From contig CAWHXW010000004.1 in the NCBI GenBank assembly GCA_963833465.1, positions 248,001 to 312,000 of the forward strand: a stretch of DNA of 64,000 bases, read 5' to 3'. This document shows positions 39,300-48,365 of this stretch, one piece after another. This stretch comes from Fen-1298 sp963833465 (GTDB lineage: Bacteria; Bacteroidota; Ignavibacteria; UBA10030). Each line of letters starts with the position of its first letter. The first letter of the stretch is position 1. A program made the translations under genes and the position numbers. The notes beneath the pieces are model-generated. The model was not told the DNA's origin. It did not search any database and saw only the letters and a list, made by a program, of their open reading frames with translations.

Positions 39300-40952
39300 T
39301 TACATTCTCTCGGGTGCAGTGATACCAAGAATCTTGCACCCATTCGCAATTACCGTTTTCGCAGCAAAACAGAGGGCGAGCCGCGCTTTAGAAATGTCCA
39401 GCTCAGGAATAACAATACGGTGTTCGTGATAAAATTTATGAAATCCTGTTGCCACGTCCTGCAAATAAGTCGTCAGTCGATGCGGCTCAAAACTTGTCGC
39501 ACAAAATTCAATTGTTTCAGGAAAATCAAGAAGAAGTTTGGTTAACGCAATTTCACTTGGTCCTCTGAGTAAATTGTAATCGATGCTGGTAAATTCATCT
39601 GTCATATTAAATGTTCCCTGTTCTTCTGCAAAACGAAGAATACTGGCAATTCTGGCATGAGCATATTGCAAGTAGTACACTGGATTTTTTTCAGATTGTT
39701 CTTTGGCAAGATTCAAATCGAATTCTAAGTGGCTGGATATAGAGCGCATAAGAAAAAAATAACGCACTGCATCTGATCCGACTTCATCTATCAATTCATC
39801 AAGTGTCACAAAGTTTGCAAGACGCTTAGACATTTTAACCTGTTCGCCATCTCGCATAAGGGTTACGAATTGGTGAATCACAACTTTCACTTTTTCAGGG
39901 TTATAACCAAGCGCTTTAATTCCCGCAAGAACATCCGGTATTGTTGCAATGTGATCAGCACCGAAAACATCTACGATGAGCTCGTAGCCATGCCGGAACT
40001 TTTCCCTGTGGTATGCAATATCGGGCAAACGATATGTCGGTTCACCGGAAGATTTAACAATAACGCGGTCCTGATCAAGTCCCAATGCACTAGTTTTCAA
40101 CCAGACAGCGCCATCCTGATCGTATGCAAGCCCTTTACTGCGAAATTCTGCAATCACTTCCTCGATTTTTCCACTCTTGTATAGCGAGTCTTCATTAAAA
40201 AAAACATCATGCTTGACGCCCATCCGCGCAAGTACTTTTTTAATCATCTCGAATAATTTTTGTTCGGCAAATTCTTTGCACAGCACTAATGCCTTATCTA
40301 ATGGCATAGTAACGATGGAATCATTGCGCTCTTTCCTTAAATCATCTGCGATTTCGCGGATATAGTCGCCTTGATAGCCGTCATCTGGAAATGTGTAAGA
40401 AGTATCGAACGATTGCCGGTAGCGCGCGTAAGTTGATTCTGCAAGTATTCGCATTTGGCGGCCAGCGTTGTTATAATAATATTCTCTTGTAACATCATGT
40501 CCGGTCCACATCAAAAGATTCGCAATCGTATCTCCAATCGCTGCTTGACGGCCATGACCAACACTTAACGGTCCGGTTGGATTAGCGCTCACATACTCCA
40601 CCTGTGTTTTTTTATCGTTGCCAATATTTAGTTTTCCAAACGATTCTGAATGCTTGACTATATCACAGATTTGCGCAGTGAAAAATTCGTCAGCGAATCG
40701 AAAATTTATAAAGCCCGGTCCGGCAATTTCAACTTTCAAGATATATTTAGGTTCTAATTCAAGTTTATCGACAATTTCCTGTGCTATTATACGCGGATTT
40801 TTCTTAATCGACTTTGCCAGCAGCATCGCAACATTAGTTGTAATATCGCCATGCGCTTCATCCTTCGGTTTCTCAAATGTCAATTTTGCAATACCGTAGT
40901 ACGAAAGCATTTTTAGCGCCGCATGAACCTTTGCAGTAAGATACCTTTTCAT
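39300..40952 (-). CDS. argS: Arginyl-tRNA synthetase
   Basis: 550 residues. It charges tRNA-Arg. The N-terminal Add-1 domain ('ITTNVAMLLAKSIKKNPRII') is followed by the class I catalytic core, with the HIGH-equivalent in 'YVSANPTGPLSVGHGRQAAI' and the KMSKS-equivalent 'VKMSKRLANFVTLDELIDEV'. The anticodon-binding DALR domain closes the protein ('EPHRLTTYLQDVATGFHKFY', ending 'GCKILGITAPERM'). It overlaps rsfS upstream by 4 bp, so the two are co-translated. Nothing is unusual. Confidence 0.97.
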   Translation of the reverse strand: MKRYLTAKVHAALKMLSYYGIAKLTFEKPKDEAHGDITTNVAMLLAKSIKKNPRIIAQEIVDKLELEPKYILKVEIAGPGFINFRFADEFFTAQICDIVKHSESFGKLNIGNDKKTQVEYVSANPTGPLSVGHGRQAAIGDTIANLLMWTGHDVTREYYYNNAGRQMRILAESTYARYRQSFDTSYTFPDDGYQGDYIREIADDLRKERNDSIVTMPLDKALVLCKEFAEQKLFEMIKKVLARMGVKHDVFFNEDSLYKSGKIEEVIAEFRSKGLAYDQDGAVWLKTSALGLDQDRVIVKSSGEPTYRLPDIAYHREKFRHGYELIVDVFGADHIATIPDVLAGIKALGYNPEKVKVVIHQFVTLMRDGEQVKMSKRLANFVTLDELIDEVGSDAVRYFFLMRSISSHLEFDLNLAKEQSEKNPVYYLQYAHARIASILRFAEEQGTFNMTDEFTSIDYNLLRGPSEIALTKLLLDFPETIEFCATSFEPHRLTTYLQDVATGFHKFYHEHRIVIPELDISKARLALCFAAKTVIANGCKILGITAPERM

Positions 40953-41374
40953 TCTGTTTCCATTTGTTTCTTTATCGGTTTGCGGCCTTTCGTTCGGACA
41001 TTTTTTTCTATCGACTTCGGAACCTCTAATGGATCTTGTATTTCTGTCCTCTTCGCATCGCCCCAGAGACGATCAAGGTTGTAAAACGATCTTTCTTCTT
41101 TGTGAAAAACATGCACTACCACATCAACATAATCTAATACAATCCAGCGCAACGCGTGATAACCTTCTTGATGCCACACATGCTCGCCAAGTGATTCTAT
41201 TCCTTCCTGCACTGAATCGGCGATTGCTTTAACCTGCGTATCAGAGTCTGCCGAGCAAACTACAAAATAGTCTGTTGCGCTTGTCAGTTTCTTCAAATCT
41301 AAAATTACAATATCGATTGCTTTCTTCGAAATCATTAATTCAGCAATTCGTTTTGCTAATGTGCGTGCAATCAA
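40949..41374 (-). CDS. rsfS: Ribosomal silencing factor RsfS (Iojap family)
   Basis: 141 residues with the RsfS core 'KAIDIVILDLKKLTSATDYF', 'VVCSADSDTQVKAIADSVQE', 'WHQEGYHALRWIVLDYVDVV' and 'VHVFHKEERSFYNLDRLWGD'. RsfS binds L14 on the large subunit and blocks subunit joining under starvation. A basic tail (about 118-141) extends past the usual end. It overlaps both neighbours by 4 bp (argS and the LytR_C gene), indicating tight translational coupling. Confidence 0.95.
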   Translation of the reverse strand: MIARTLAKRIAELMISKKAIDIVILDLKKLTSATDYFVVCSADSDTQVKAIADSVQEGIESLGEHVWHQEGYHALRWIVLDYVDVVVHVFHKEERSFYNLDRLWGDAKRTEIQDPLEVPKSIEKNVRTKGRKPIKKQMETE

Positions 41375-41919
41375 TTCTTATTCCTTTCAGTAGATGACTG
41401 AAACGCTTTGAGCCGGGAATAATCTTTTCCCATAACTAATGTTATATCAAGATAGAGATTACGGTCGATTTTCTGGAATACTTTGTCTTGGGGAACTCCA
41501 AGTATTGTTGCAAATTTCCTCGCGGCATCTAAGCTGCCTGAACGGTCAAAAATGAAAGTACGGTCTTCAATTTCGCCATTATTTTTCTTCATCTCAACGA
41601 CATCATATCCTCGTGCACGGATGAAATTCGTCAACTGCTGTGCCGCTCTCATGCTTCCGGCGCCATCAAGCACTTCTACTTCGAGCTGCCTACTGTTCGC
41701 ACCAGAAATAAAATCGCTGTTATCACCGTTAGTTTGGCTGCCTCTGTTTGCCAATACATAAACTGTAATTAAAAATGCCACTCCTAGAATGATTAATGCA
41801 CCTTTAATTATCTTCCCGTCTAAAGCTGTCAAACGGCGGCTTTTATGTGCATGTTTTCCTGATCCTGAAGATTCAATGCCGGAGTGGACAGTAGTTTCGG
41901 AATGTTCGGCTTGCTTCAT
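41371..41919 (-). CDS. LytR C-terminal-domain membrane protein
   Basis: About 182 residues from ATG 41919 ('MKQAEHSETTVHSGIES'). An upstream in-frame ATG at 41964 lies inside a terminator hairpin for the preceding gene, so I reject it as the start. One membrane helix (about 40-60, 'IIKGALIILGVAFLITVYVL') anchors a periplasmic LytR_C domain ('QLEVEVLDGAGSMRAAQQLT', 'FIRARGYDVVEMKKN', 'KFATILGVPQDKVFQKID'). The domain is common at the C-terminus of LytR-CpsA-Psr proteins but here stands alone. It is often found beside rsfS in this lineage. The function is unknown, possibly cell-wall related. Confidence 0.82.
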   Translation of the reverse strand: MKQAEHSETTVHSGIESSGSGKHAHKSRRLTALDGKIIKGALIILGVAFLITVYVLANRGSQTNGDNSDFISGANSRQLEVEVLDGAGSMRAAQQLTNFIRARGYDVVEMKKNNGEIEDRTFIFDRSGSLDAARKFATILGVPQDKVFQKIDRNLYLDITLVMGKDYSRLKAFQSSTERNKN

Positions 41920-41930
41920 TCCTGCCTGAT

Positions 41931-41983
41931 AAAAAAAGAACCGAGCAAGCTGACAGCAAGCCATCCAGCCTCACCCGGTTCAC
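41931..41983 (-). terminator. Rho-independent terminator after the 42011-42521 gene
   Basis: On the minus strand GAACCGGGTGAG pairs with CTTGCTCGGTTC (12 pairs with G-U wobbles) and is followed by T7 (A7 at 41931-41937 on plus). It separates the small outer-membrane-like gene from the LytR_C-rsfS-argS operon and supports the downstream start at 41919. Confidence 0.7.
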
Positions 41984-42010
41984 ATAGATACACCAGTTTT
42001 AACTTGCGAT

Positions 42011-42521
42011 TCAGCGACTATCCTCCTCATCAATTCGATTGTACTGCGGCATAAAATTAAATCTATCATAATTGTTGAGCCAGTACATAGCCGGCAATTG
42101 TTGGTACTGAATCTGAAACAACATATTTTTACTCGGCTGATAATTTAATGCCGCGCGCGTCAAATAAATTCCGGAAATATCATTTGCAAAATTGCCGCCA
42201 AGATTATTGAAAGGTGAATGCAATAAACTAACATCAAATTGTACCTGAAAGCGGATTTGAAATTTGATATGCAAGATTGCTTGTCAGTTCACCAAGTGAA
42301 TATCCTTTGCCTCCTGAAGTCAAATAACTGAGTGAATAACTGTTATGAATCGTTAAACGACTTGGATCAAACCATCCAAAAAGCAATCCGCCATCATCCG
42401 GGCGAAGCAATGATTCTCCCGCTGAAGACCTTGTTTCCGCTTGAGATCTGAATTGACACAAAGTAATAGCACTAACAACCAAAAGCATCATCATGGTCTT
42501 AATCAGGATTTTCATTTTCAC
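42011..42521 (-). CDS. Small secreted, probably outer-membrane protein (frameshift at GTAC)
   Basis: Two overlapping frames form one protein of about 169 residues. It starts 'MKMKILIKTMMMLLVVSAIT' with a signal peptide and reads 'LLFGWFDPSRLTIHNSYSLS', then 'LTSNLAYQISNPLS'. After removal of one G at the GGTAC (plus-strand GTACC, 42241-42245) it continues 'VQFDVSLLHSPFNNLGGNFA', 'YQPSKNMLFQIQYQQLPAM' and ends 'YNRIDEEDSR'. Alternating hydrophobic strands rich in aromatic residues suggest a small beta-structure in the outer membrane or periplasm. I do not recognise a named family. It is divergent from polA; the 280 bp between them should hold both promoters. Confidence 0.7.
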
Positions 42522-42801
42522 ACCTTCATTTCTGAGATAATTGTACTCAAAACTGGAATGATTGTCAAGATTTCTGCTATTATCTTAATGTTAAAGACGA
42601 AATCATTTTTATTTTGTTCCGGCATAGCACAAGAAAAAATATTCATAATCAATTTAATCAGTAATTTTACATCATATCATCATAAATCTGTATTCTTGAA
42701 AATATAACCATGTATAAAAACAATGCAAATATCTACATTCTTTTGTTTTCAAATCAGCTTTCCGTATATTTTCTTCATCTTGGAAAAAAATAAATTGACC
42801 T

Positions 42802-45600
42802 ATGGCGAAAATTGAGCGAGTTTATTTAATAGATGCGATGGCGCTGGCGTACCGTGCGTATTTCGCTTTTATTCGTCAACCGCTGATGAATTCAAAAGGA
42901 GAGAACACAAGTGCTGTCTATGGATTTGTCACTTTTTTAAACCGCATTCTTTCACAAGAATTTCCAGATCATATTGCAGTTGTATTCGATACTGGCAGAC
43001 CAAATTTTCGGCATAAAGAGTACAAGGAATATAAAGCAACGCGGCAAAAAATGCCTGACGATATGATCACACAAATTCCGATTATCAAAGAAGTTGTACG
43101 CGCATATAATATTCCTGCTATAGAAATGGATGGCTATGAAGCAGACGATGTAATAGGCACATTAGCAAAACAAGCTGAACGCGAAGGTGCTCTTACCTTC
43201 CTTGTTTCTCCCGACAAAGATTTTATGCAGCTTGTCTCTGATAATATTAAAATATTCAAGCCAGGTAAGCAAGGAACTGATGTTGAAATAATAGATTGCG
43301 ATGGTGTAAAACAAAAGTTCGGCGTTACACCCGATAAAGTCATTGATGTGCTGGGACTCACCGGTGATGCATCTGATAATGTGCCAGGAGTGATAGGAAT
43401 CGGTGAAAAGACCGCAATTCCGCTTATACAGAAATACGGCAGCATTGAAGAAGTTTATCGCCATCTTGACGAAATCCAGCAAAAAGGAGTTCGCTCTAAA
43501 TTAGAAGCGAACAAAGAGATGGCATTTCTTTCAAAGCGGCTTGTCACGATTGATATCAATGTTCCTCTTCCCATCAACTTCCATTCATTGAAGGCTGAGA
43601 AACGGAATATCACCAAGCTCATGGAGTTATTTGGAGCTCTCGAATTTAGATCGCTCCTTAACAAACTTCAGATAGAAAAATCGGAAGTATCAGCTAAAGC
43701 AGATTCAGATATTGAATTTACGCAACCCGAACCGCTTTCCGATATTACAAAAGACAAACATGATTACAAACTTATTACAACTGAGGGCGAATTTATATCA
43801 CTTTGCAACAAGCTCAAACTTGCGGAAGAATTTGTTTTCGATACTGAAACAACTTCAATTGATTCGCTGAATGCTGAATTAGTAGGAATTTCATTCTCAC
43901 TCAAACCGCATGAAGCATTCTATGTCGCAGTTTCAGGAGTAACACGACAAGAACAAAGCGGGTTATTCGGAAACGATTTGGTACAATCAGATATTTCTGT
44001 CGGTTTACCGATAGATTTTGTTTGCAAAAAACTTAAACCGGTTTTAGAAGATTCCAACACAAAAAAAATCGGATACAATATTAAATATGATATACTGGTG
44101 CTGTCACAATATGGAATTAATGTCGAAGGCAGATTGTTTGATCCGATGATAGCCAGTTACATCGTCCGTGCTGATGGCCAGCATAATATGGATGATATTA
44201 CGGCAGAATATCTTTCATATAAAACCATATCATTTTCGGACTTAGTGGGAACCGGAAAAGAACAGAAACATATACGCGAAGTTTCTTTACGGCGTCTTTC
44301 TGATTATTCATGCGAAGATTCTGATATTACATTTCAGTTGTACGAATATTTTCAGAAGAAGCTGAACGAACTCGGAATGACAAAACTTTGTGAAGAAATG
44401 GAATTCCCGCTTGTTGCAGTTCTTGCTCGAATGGAGCGTACTGGAGTTACTATCGACGTCGATTACCTTGCTGGTATGTCGAAAGAACTTGAATATCAAC
44501 TCGAAAACCTGACACATAAAATCCATTTAGCCGCCGGCATTTCTTTCAATATCAATTCTACTCAACAACTTGCAGAAATACTTTTTAACAAACTTAAATT
44601 GACGCCGGTGCGCAAAACAAAAACGGGCTTTTCCACAGATGTTGCCGTGTTAGAATCATTAAAAGGCGCGCATCCTATTATAGAGATGCTGCTTGAATTT
44701 CGGCAATCCATAAAATTGAAATCTACATACATTGACGCGCTTCCGAAATTAATAAACACACACACTGGAAGAGTGCATACATCATTCAATCAAACAGTAA
44801 CGACAACGGGAAGATTATCCAGCAGCGATCCAAACATCCAGAACATTCCTATTCGTACGGAAATCGGCAGATTGATTAGGAAAGCATTCATTGCTGGTAA
44901 TCCTGAATCAAAAGTTTTATCTGCCGACTATTCACAAATCGAATTACGCGTTATGGCGCACATCTCCGGCGACGAAGGAATGTCTGAAGCATTTCGAAAT
45001 AAAGAAGATATTCATACAACAACAGCGGCAAAAGTATTTGGTGTAAATTCATCTGATGTAACACGAGAAATGCGGCGGAAAGCAAAGGAAGTAAATTTCG
45101 GAATTATGTACGGCATCGGTGCTTACGGACTTGCAAGCAGATTAGAAATTAGTCAAAGCGAAGCTAAAGAAATTATTGCTCGTTATTTTGCCCGTTTCCC
45201 AAAAGTTCAGCAATATATTAGCGATACAATTGCAGAAGCTCGAAAAGTTGGATACGTCCGCACACTTCTTGGACGCCGGCGATACATTCCAGACATTCGC
45301 AGCAATAACCAAAACGTCCGACAGAATGCCGAACGTCAAGCCATTAATATGCCGATTCAAGGAACTGCCGCTGACATGATTAAACTCGCAATGGTTCGCA
45401 TTGACGCAGAAATCATCAAACAGAAACTCGGCACTTCTATGCTTCTTCAAGTTCATGATGAATTAGTTTTTGAAATGCGGATAAATGAAGAAGCAATTAT
45501 GAAAAAAATTGTAGAAAATGAAATGCGTCAAGCGCTTCCGCTTATTGTTCCAGTTGAAATTGATTTCGGTACTGGCAAGAACTGGTTAGAAGCGCACTAA
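42802..45600 (+). CDS. polA: DNA polymerase I
   Basis: 932 residues, full length. The N-terminal 5'-3' exonuclease (about 1-290) has 'YLIDAMALAYRAYFAF' and 'GYEADDVIGTLAKQAEREG'. The 3'-5' exonuclease (about 320-520) keeps its acidic residues, D347/E349 in 'FDTETTSIDS' and the later 'YSCEDSDITFQLYEYF', so proofreading is probably active, unlike in Thermus Taq. The polymerase domain has 'TTTGRLSSSDPNIQNIPIRT', D709 in 'ADYSQIELRVMAHISGDEG', the O-helix 'RRKAKEVNFGIMYGIG' and D886 in 'LLQVHDELVFEMR'. It is the only long plus-strand housekeeping gene here and ends 3 bp from the convergent 45604 gene. Confidence 0.98.
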   Translation: MAKIERVYLIDAMALAYRAYFAFIRQPLMNSKGENTSAVYGFVTFLNRILSQEFPDHIAVVFDTGRPNFRHKEYKEYKATRQKMPDDMITQIPIIKEVVRAYNIPAIEMDGYEADDVIGTLAKQAEREGALTFLVSPDKDFMQLVSDNIKIFKPGKQGTDVEIIDCDGVKQKFGVTPDKVIDVLGLTGDASDNVPGVIGIGEKTAIPLIQKYGSIEEVYRHLDEIQQKGVRSKLEANKEMAFLSKRLVTIDINVPLPINFHSLKAEKRNITKLMELFGALEFRSLLNKLQIEKSEVSAKADSDIEFTQPEPLSDITKDKHDYKLITTEGEFISLCNKLKLAEEFVFDTETTSIDSLNAELVGISFSLKPHEAFYVAVSGVTRQEQSGLFGNDLVQSDISVGLPIDFVCKKLKPVLEDSNTKKIGYNIKYDILVLSQYGINVEGRLFDPMIASYIVRADGQHNMDDITAEYLSYKTISFSDLVGTGKEQKHIREVSLRRLSDYSCEDSDITFQLYEYFQKKLNELGMTKLCEEMEFPLVAVLARMERTGVTIDVDYLAGMSKELEYQLENLTHKIHLAAGISFNINSTQQLAEILFNKLKLTPVRKTKTGFSTDVAVLESLKGAHPIIEMLLEFRQSIKLKSTYIDALPKLINTHTGRVHTSFNQTVTTTGRLSSSDPNIQNIPIRTEIGRLIRKAFIAGNPESKVLSADYSQIELRVMAHISGDEGMSEAFRNKEDIHTTTAAKVFGVNSSDVTREMRRKAKEVNFGIMYGIGAYGLASRLEISQSEAKEIIARYFARFPKVQQYISDTIAEARKVGYVRTLLGRRRYIPDIRSNNQNVRQNAERQAINMPIQGTAADMIKLAMVRIDAEIIKQKLGTSMLLQVHDELVFEMRINEEAIMKKIVENEMRQALPLIVPVEIDFGTGKNWLEAH

Positions 45601-45603
45601 CTT

Positions 45604-46122
45604 TTATTTTCTGCGGCGGAAGAGAAGTGAAATTCCCCAAAGAATAATCAGCACAGGCCAGTAAGCATGCACATAGTGTTTCATTTCAAACCAATCTATT
45701 ACATCCCACCACCATAAATAGTAGAGAACGCCATAACCGCCAAATAGGAGAAATGGAACAAGTACACCAAAACGGCGCGGCTCATAGAAGAATAACATTA
45801 AGAATGAAAAACCGAGCGCAAGGGAAAATGTTGCCGGAACATCCCATGGCGCAAATTCTAAAAGCCCAAATCTGTGGACAAGCATTGCAATACTTGAGAA
45901 AAATAGAAAGCTTCCCCAGAAAACCAAACCGCGTCTTCGCGTTATAAATGCTTGAATAGCCGCTGCTAACCCTGCAATGCCAAGACAAATCCAAAGAATA
46001 ATTCCACATTTGTATTGCAATAAATTAAGCCTGCTTAGGATAAGTCCCGTGCCAAGCAGAATTAGGAATATTCCAAATATTGAAAATCCTTTTGATCGCT
46101 TTTGAATATTCGATTCCATCAT
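45604..46122 (-). CDS. Five-helix membrane protein (LiaF/DUF5668-like)
   Basis: 172 residues, about five membrane helices, short loops, ending in an aromatic-rich segment 'YYLWWWDVIDWFEMKHYVHA' and 'YWPVLIILWGISLLFRRRK'. The repeated 'WPVLLILxGIxLL' type helix is characteristic of LiaF-like/DUF5668 membrane segments that often accompany PspC proteins. The PspC gene lies 4 bp upstream, so the pair is probably an envelope-stress module. The molecular role is unknown. Confidence 0.75.
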   Translation of the reverse strand: MMESNIQKRSKGFSIFGIFLILLGTGLILSRLNLLQYKCGIILWICLGIAGLAAAIQAFITRRRGLVFWGSFLFFSSIAMLVHRFGLLEFAPWDVPATFSLALGFSFLMLFFYEPRRFGVLVPFLLFGGYGVLYYLWWWDVIDWFEMKHYVHAYWPVLIILWGISLLFRRRK

Positions 46123-46126
46123 TTCC

Positions 46127-46837
46127 TCACAGTTGTTCTCTTGCCTGAAGGTGATCTTCGGGAATAATTAAGTACATCAACAAGTATATCAAAATTCCAG
46201 CCCCGCTGGAAAGAATAGTAAAGATCGTATAAGCAATACGTATAATCGTCGGATCAATATCAAAATATTCTCCAACTCCCCCGCAAATTCCAAAAAGTTT
46301 TTTATCTGTAATTGAACGGCGAAGTACTTTCAATTTCGGCCGTTCATTGGATGAAGAAGCTGAGTTTTGAAATTGGTCTTGAGAATGTTTTTCACCTGCA
46401 ATTGGCGGCTGCTGTTCTTGTTGATGTACAGAAATGTTATTACGCTTTGTAAGAAAATAAATTCCCGCAAGAATAAGAAGTCCGGGAAGAACAAAATCTT
46501 CCGACATATTCCACCATCTGTGAAACGATAAAATATCAAGATTATCAAGCAAGATTGCTGCACCCGCACCGATGAAAAGAAATCCAAAAATGCGTGCGGC
46601 TGTAAAATCATGAACTTGAGGTGAAGTTGCCCCAACGTTTTCATCGGGTTTGATTGGAATAATAAAATATGCAAGGATGTAAGCGATAATTCCCGCACCG
46701 CCAAGAAGCGTTAGAAGAATCCAGACGAGGCGGACAACGGTAGCATCTACATTTAAATATTCAGCGATTCCGCTGCATATTCCAGCGATTACTTTGTTGG
46801 TTTGATTTCGATAAAGGCGACGTTGTTGATTTATCAT
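46127..46837 (-). CDS. Protein with two PspC domains
   Basis: 236 residues. Two PspC domains flank a central two-helix DUF5668-like stretch. The first is at about 4-64 ('RRLYRNQTNKVIAGICSGIA', 'EYLNVDATVVRLVWILLTLL') and the second at about 168-230 ('LRRSITDKKLFGICGGVGEY', 'FDIDPTIIRIAYTIFTILSS'). Each has the G(I/V)C.G.(A/G)EY core and an adjoining membrane helix, so the gene contains an internal duplication. PspC proteins take part in phage-shock/envelope-stress responses at the inner membrane. No pspA or pspB is in the window. Confidence 0.9.
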   Translation of the reverse strand: MINQQRRLYRNQTNKVIAGICSGIAEYLNVDATVVRLVWILLTLLGGAGIIAYILAYFIIPIKPDENVGATSPQVHDFTAARIFGFLFIGAGAAILLDNLDILSFHRWWNMSEDFVLPGLLILAGIYFLTKRNNISVHQQEQQPPIAGEKHSQDQFQNSASSSNERPKLKVLRRSITDKKLFGICGGVGEYFDIDPTIIRIAYTIFTILSSGAGILIYLLMYLIIPEDHLQAREQL

Positions 46838-46912
46838 GGAAGTCTCCTGTTTGTATCGTCAGTTATATTTTCAATACGAATATCAAGCGGGAAGGTTACA
46901 TATTAAAACCAT

Positions 46913-46945
46913 AAAAAAACCCGATTTCATTATTTCGAAATCGGG
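46913..46945 (-). terminator. Rho-independent terminator after frr
   Basis: The minus strand reads CCCGATTTC, an 8-nt loop, GAAATCGGG, then T7 (plus-strand A7 at 46913-46919; stems 46920-46928 and 46937-46945). It lies 37 bp beyond the frr stop, ending the pyrH-frr transcript before the PspC gene. Confidence 0.88.
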
Positions 46946-46981
46946 ATACAATTTCACTTCACATTCGGAACTTTATTCAAA

Positions 46982-47545
46982 TCATACTTCCATTATTTCT
47001 TTTTCCTTCATTGCAAGATGGTTGTCTATATCTTTAGTATGTTTATCTGTAAGTTTTTGAGCTTCTTGTTCTCCGCGTTTTCGTTCATCTTCAGACATGT
47101 GTTCGCCTTTTTCCGCTTTCTTTAGATGCTCGATTGCATCGCGGCGGATGTTGCGAATAGCAATTTTTCCTTCTTCTCCAAATTTTTTCACTAGTTTCAC
47201 CAATTCACGGCGACGCTCTTCATTGAGTGCAGGAATTGGAACACGAATAACCGTTCCATCCGAATTTGGATTCAAACCAAGATTCGATGCAAGAATTGCT
47301 TTTTCAATTGCTGGAATAATATTTTTTTCCCACGGCTGGACTGCTACCGTATGCACATCCGGTATACTTATATTTGCAACTTTATTCAATGGAGTTAAAG
47401 TGCCGTAATAATCTACTTTGATTCCGTCTAACAGCGCTGTTGTGGCTTTACCCGTACGGATTTTTATAAGTTCTTCCCGTACTACCTCTACAGCTTTCTT
47501 CATTTTGTCTTCTGCTTGTTTTAGAATATCTTTTGAGTTTGTCAT
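46982..47545 (-). CDS. frr: Ribosome recycling factor
   Basis: 187 residues, full length. It splits post-termination ribosomes together with EF-G. The three-helix bundle and its hinge are clear: 'AVEVVREELIKIRTGKATTA', 'LLDGIKVDYYGTLTPLNKVA', 'ISIPDVHTVAVQPWEKNIIP', 'NSDGTVIRVPIPALNEERRR' and the C-terminal helix with 'KVKKFGEEGKIAIRNIRRDA'-like text. It follows pyrH by about 36 bp, the standard bacterial order, and a strong terminator lies downstream. Confidence 0.97.
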   Translation of the reverse strand: MTNSKDILKQAEDKMKKAVEVVREELIKIRTGKATTALLDGIKVDYYGTLTPLNKVANISIPDVHTVAVQPWEKNIIPAIEKAILASNLGLNPNSDGTVIRVPIPALNEERRRELVKLVKKFGEEGKIAIRNIRRDAIEHLKKAEKGEHMSEDERKRGEQEAQKLTDKHTKDIDNHLAMKEKEIMEV

Positions 47546-47581
47546 AGGCAGTCCATCAATTAGTGAATTGTATGAATGATG

Positions 47582-48317
47582 TTACGACTTTTGTTTCGAT
47601 ATTTCAACTACTTTTGATCCTACTGCTTCTCCGCAAACAACGCGCTTCAAATTACCTTGAATATTCATATTGAAAATGACCAGAGGAAGATTATTTTCTT
47701 TGGAAAGTGTAATTGCAGTAAGATCCATAATACGAAGGTCTTTTTTTAAGACTTCTGCATAGGAAATTTCAGGAAGATGGATTGCCGCAGAATTTTTTTC
47801 AGGATCACAATCATATACTCCGTCAACGCGCGTTCCTTTGATAATCACGTTTGCTTCTATTTCGATTGCACGCAGTACCTGCTGCAGTATCGGTGGTAAA
47901 GTAAGGATTTCCTGTCCCCGCCGCAAAAATAACTACACGACCTTTTTCCAAATGCCTGATTGCTCGCCGCCGAATAAATGGCTCGGCAATTCGTTCCATA
48001 TTGATAGCGCTCAAGCAGCGAGTTTTCATTCCCTTATGCTCTAACGCATTTTGCAAAGCTAATGCATTGATAACGGTTGCAAGCATTCCCATATGGTCGC
48101 CCGTTACCTTATCTATGCCGTCAACGGATTCTTCCATACCGCGATAAATATTTCCGCCGCCGATAACAATACCAATCTGCACACCAAGCTTTTCTATTTC
48201 TGCGATCTCTTCGGCATAACTATTCACAACTTTAGGATCGATTCCATACTCTCGATTACCCATAAGTGATTCACCGCTTAGCTTTAACAAAATACGTTTG
48301 TACATTAGGTTTGTCAT
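47582..48317 (-). CDS. pyrH: UMP kinase, interrupted by a one-base insertion at GTAC
   Basis: It phosphorylates UMP to UDP and is essential in most bacteria. The amino-acid-kinase start 'YKRILLKLSGESLMG', 'IVIGGGNIYRGMEES', 'DHMGMLATVINALALQNALE' and 'GTGNPYFTTDTAA' are intact. After GCAGCAG the frame shifts. Dropping one G (plus-strand GTACC, 47875-47879) restores 'VLRAIEIEANVIIKGTRVDG' and 'VYDCDPEKNSAAIHLPE', and the frame ends normally at 47582 ('CGEAVGSKVVEISKQKS'). The corrected length is about 244 residues, as expected. Loss of an essential gene with no sign of decay points to a sequence error or DNA-modification artefact rather than a true pseudogene. It sits between tsf and frr, the usual place. 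Confidence 0.88.
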
Positions 48318-48328
48318 ATTTACTCCGC

Positions 48329-48357
48329 AAAAAAAATCCCGAAATGTTTTCGGGATT
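48329..48357 (-). terminator. Rho-independent terminator after tsf
   Basis: The minus strand reads AATCCCGAAA, a 3-nt loop, TTTCGGGATT, then a run of T (plus A-run 48329-48336). Ten pairs with no mismatch. It sits between the tsf stop (48366) and the pyrH start (48317), separating rpsB-tsf from pyrH-frr. Confidence 0.85.
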
Positions 48358-48365
48358 TTGATTTT

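Noticed and set aside
41920..41964. Upstream ATG at 41964 as start of the LytR_C protein
   Set aside because: The extra 15 residues would be encoded inside the terminator hairpin and T-run of the preceding gene. ATG 41919 directly follows it and is preferred.
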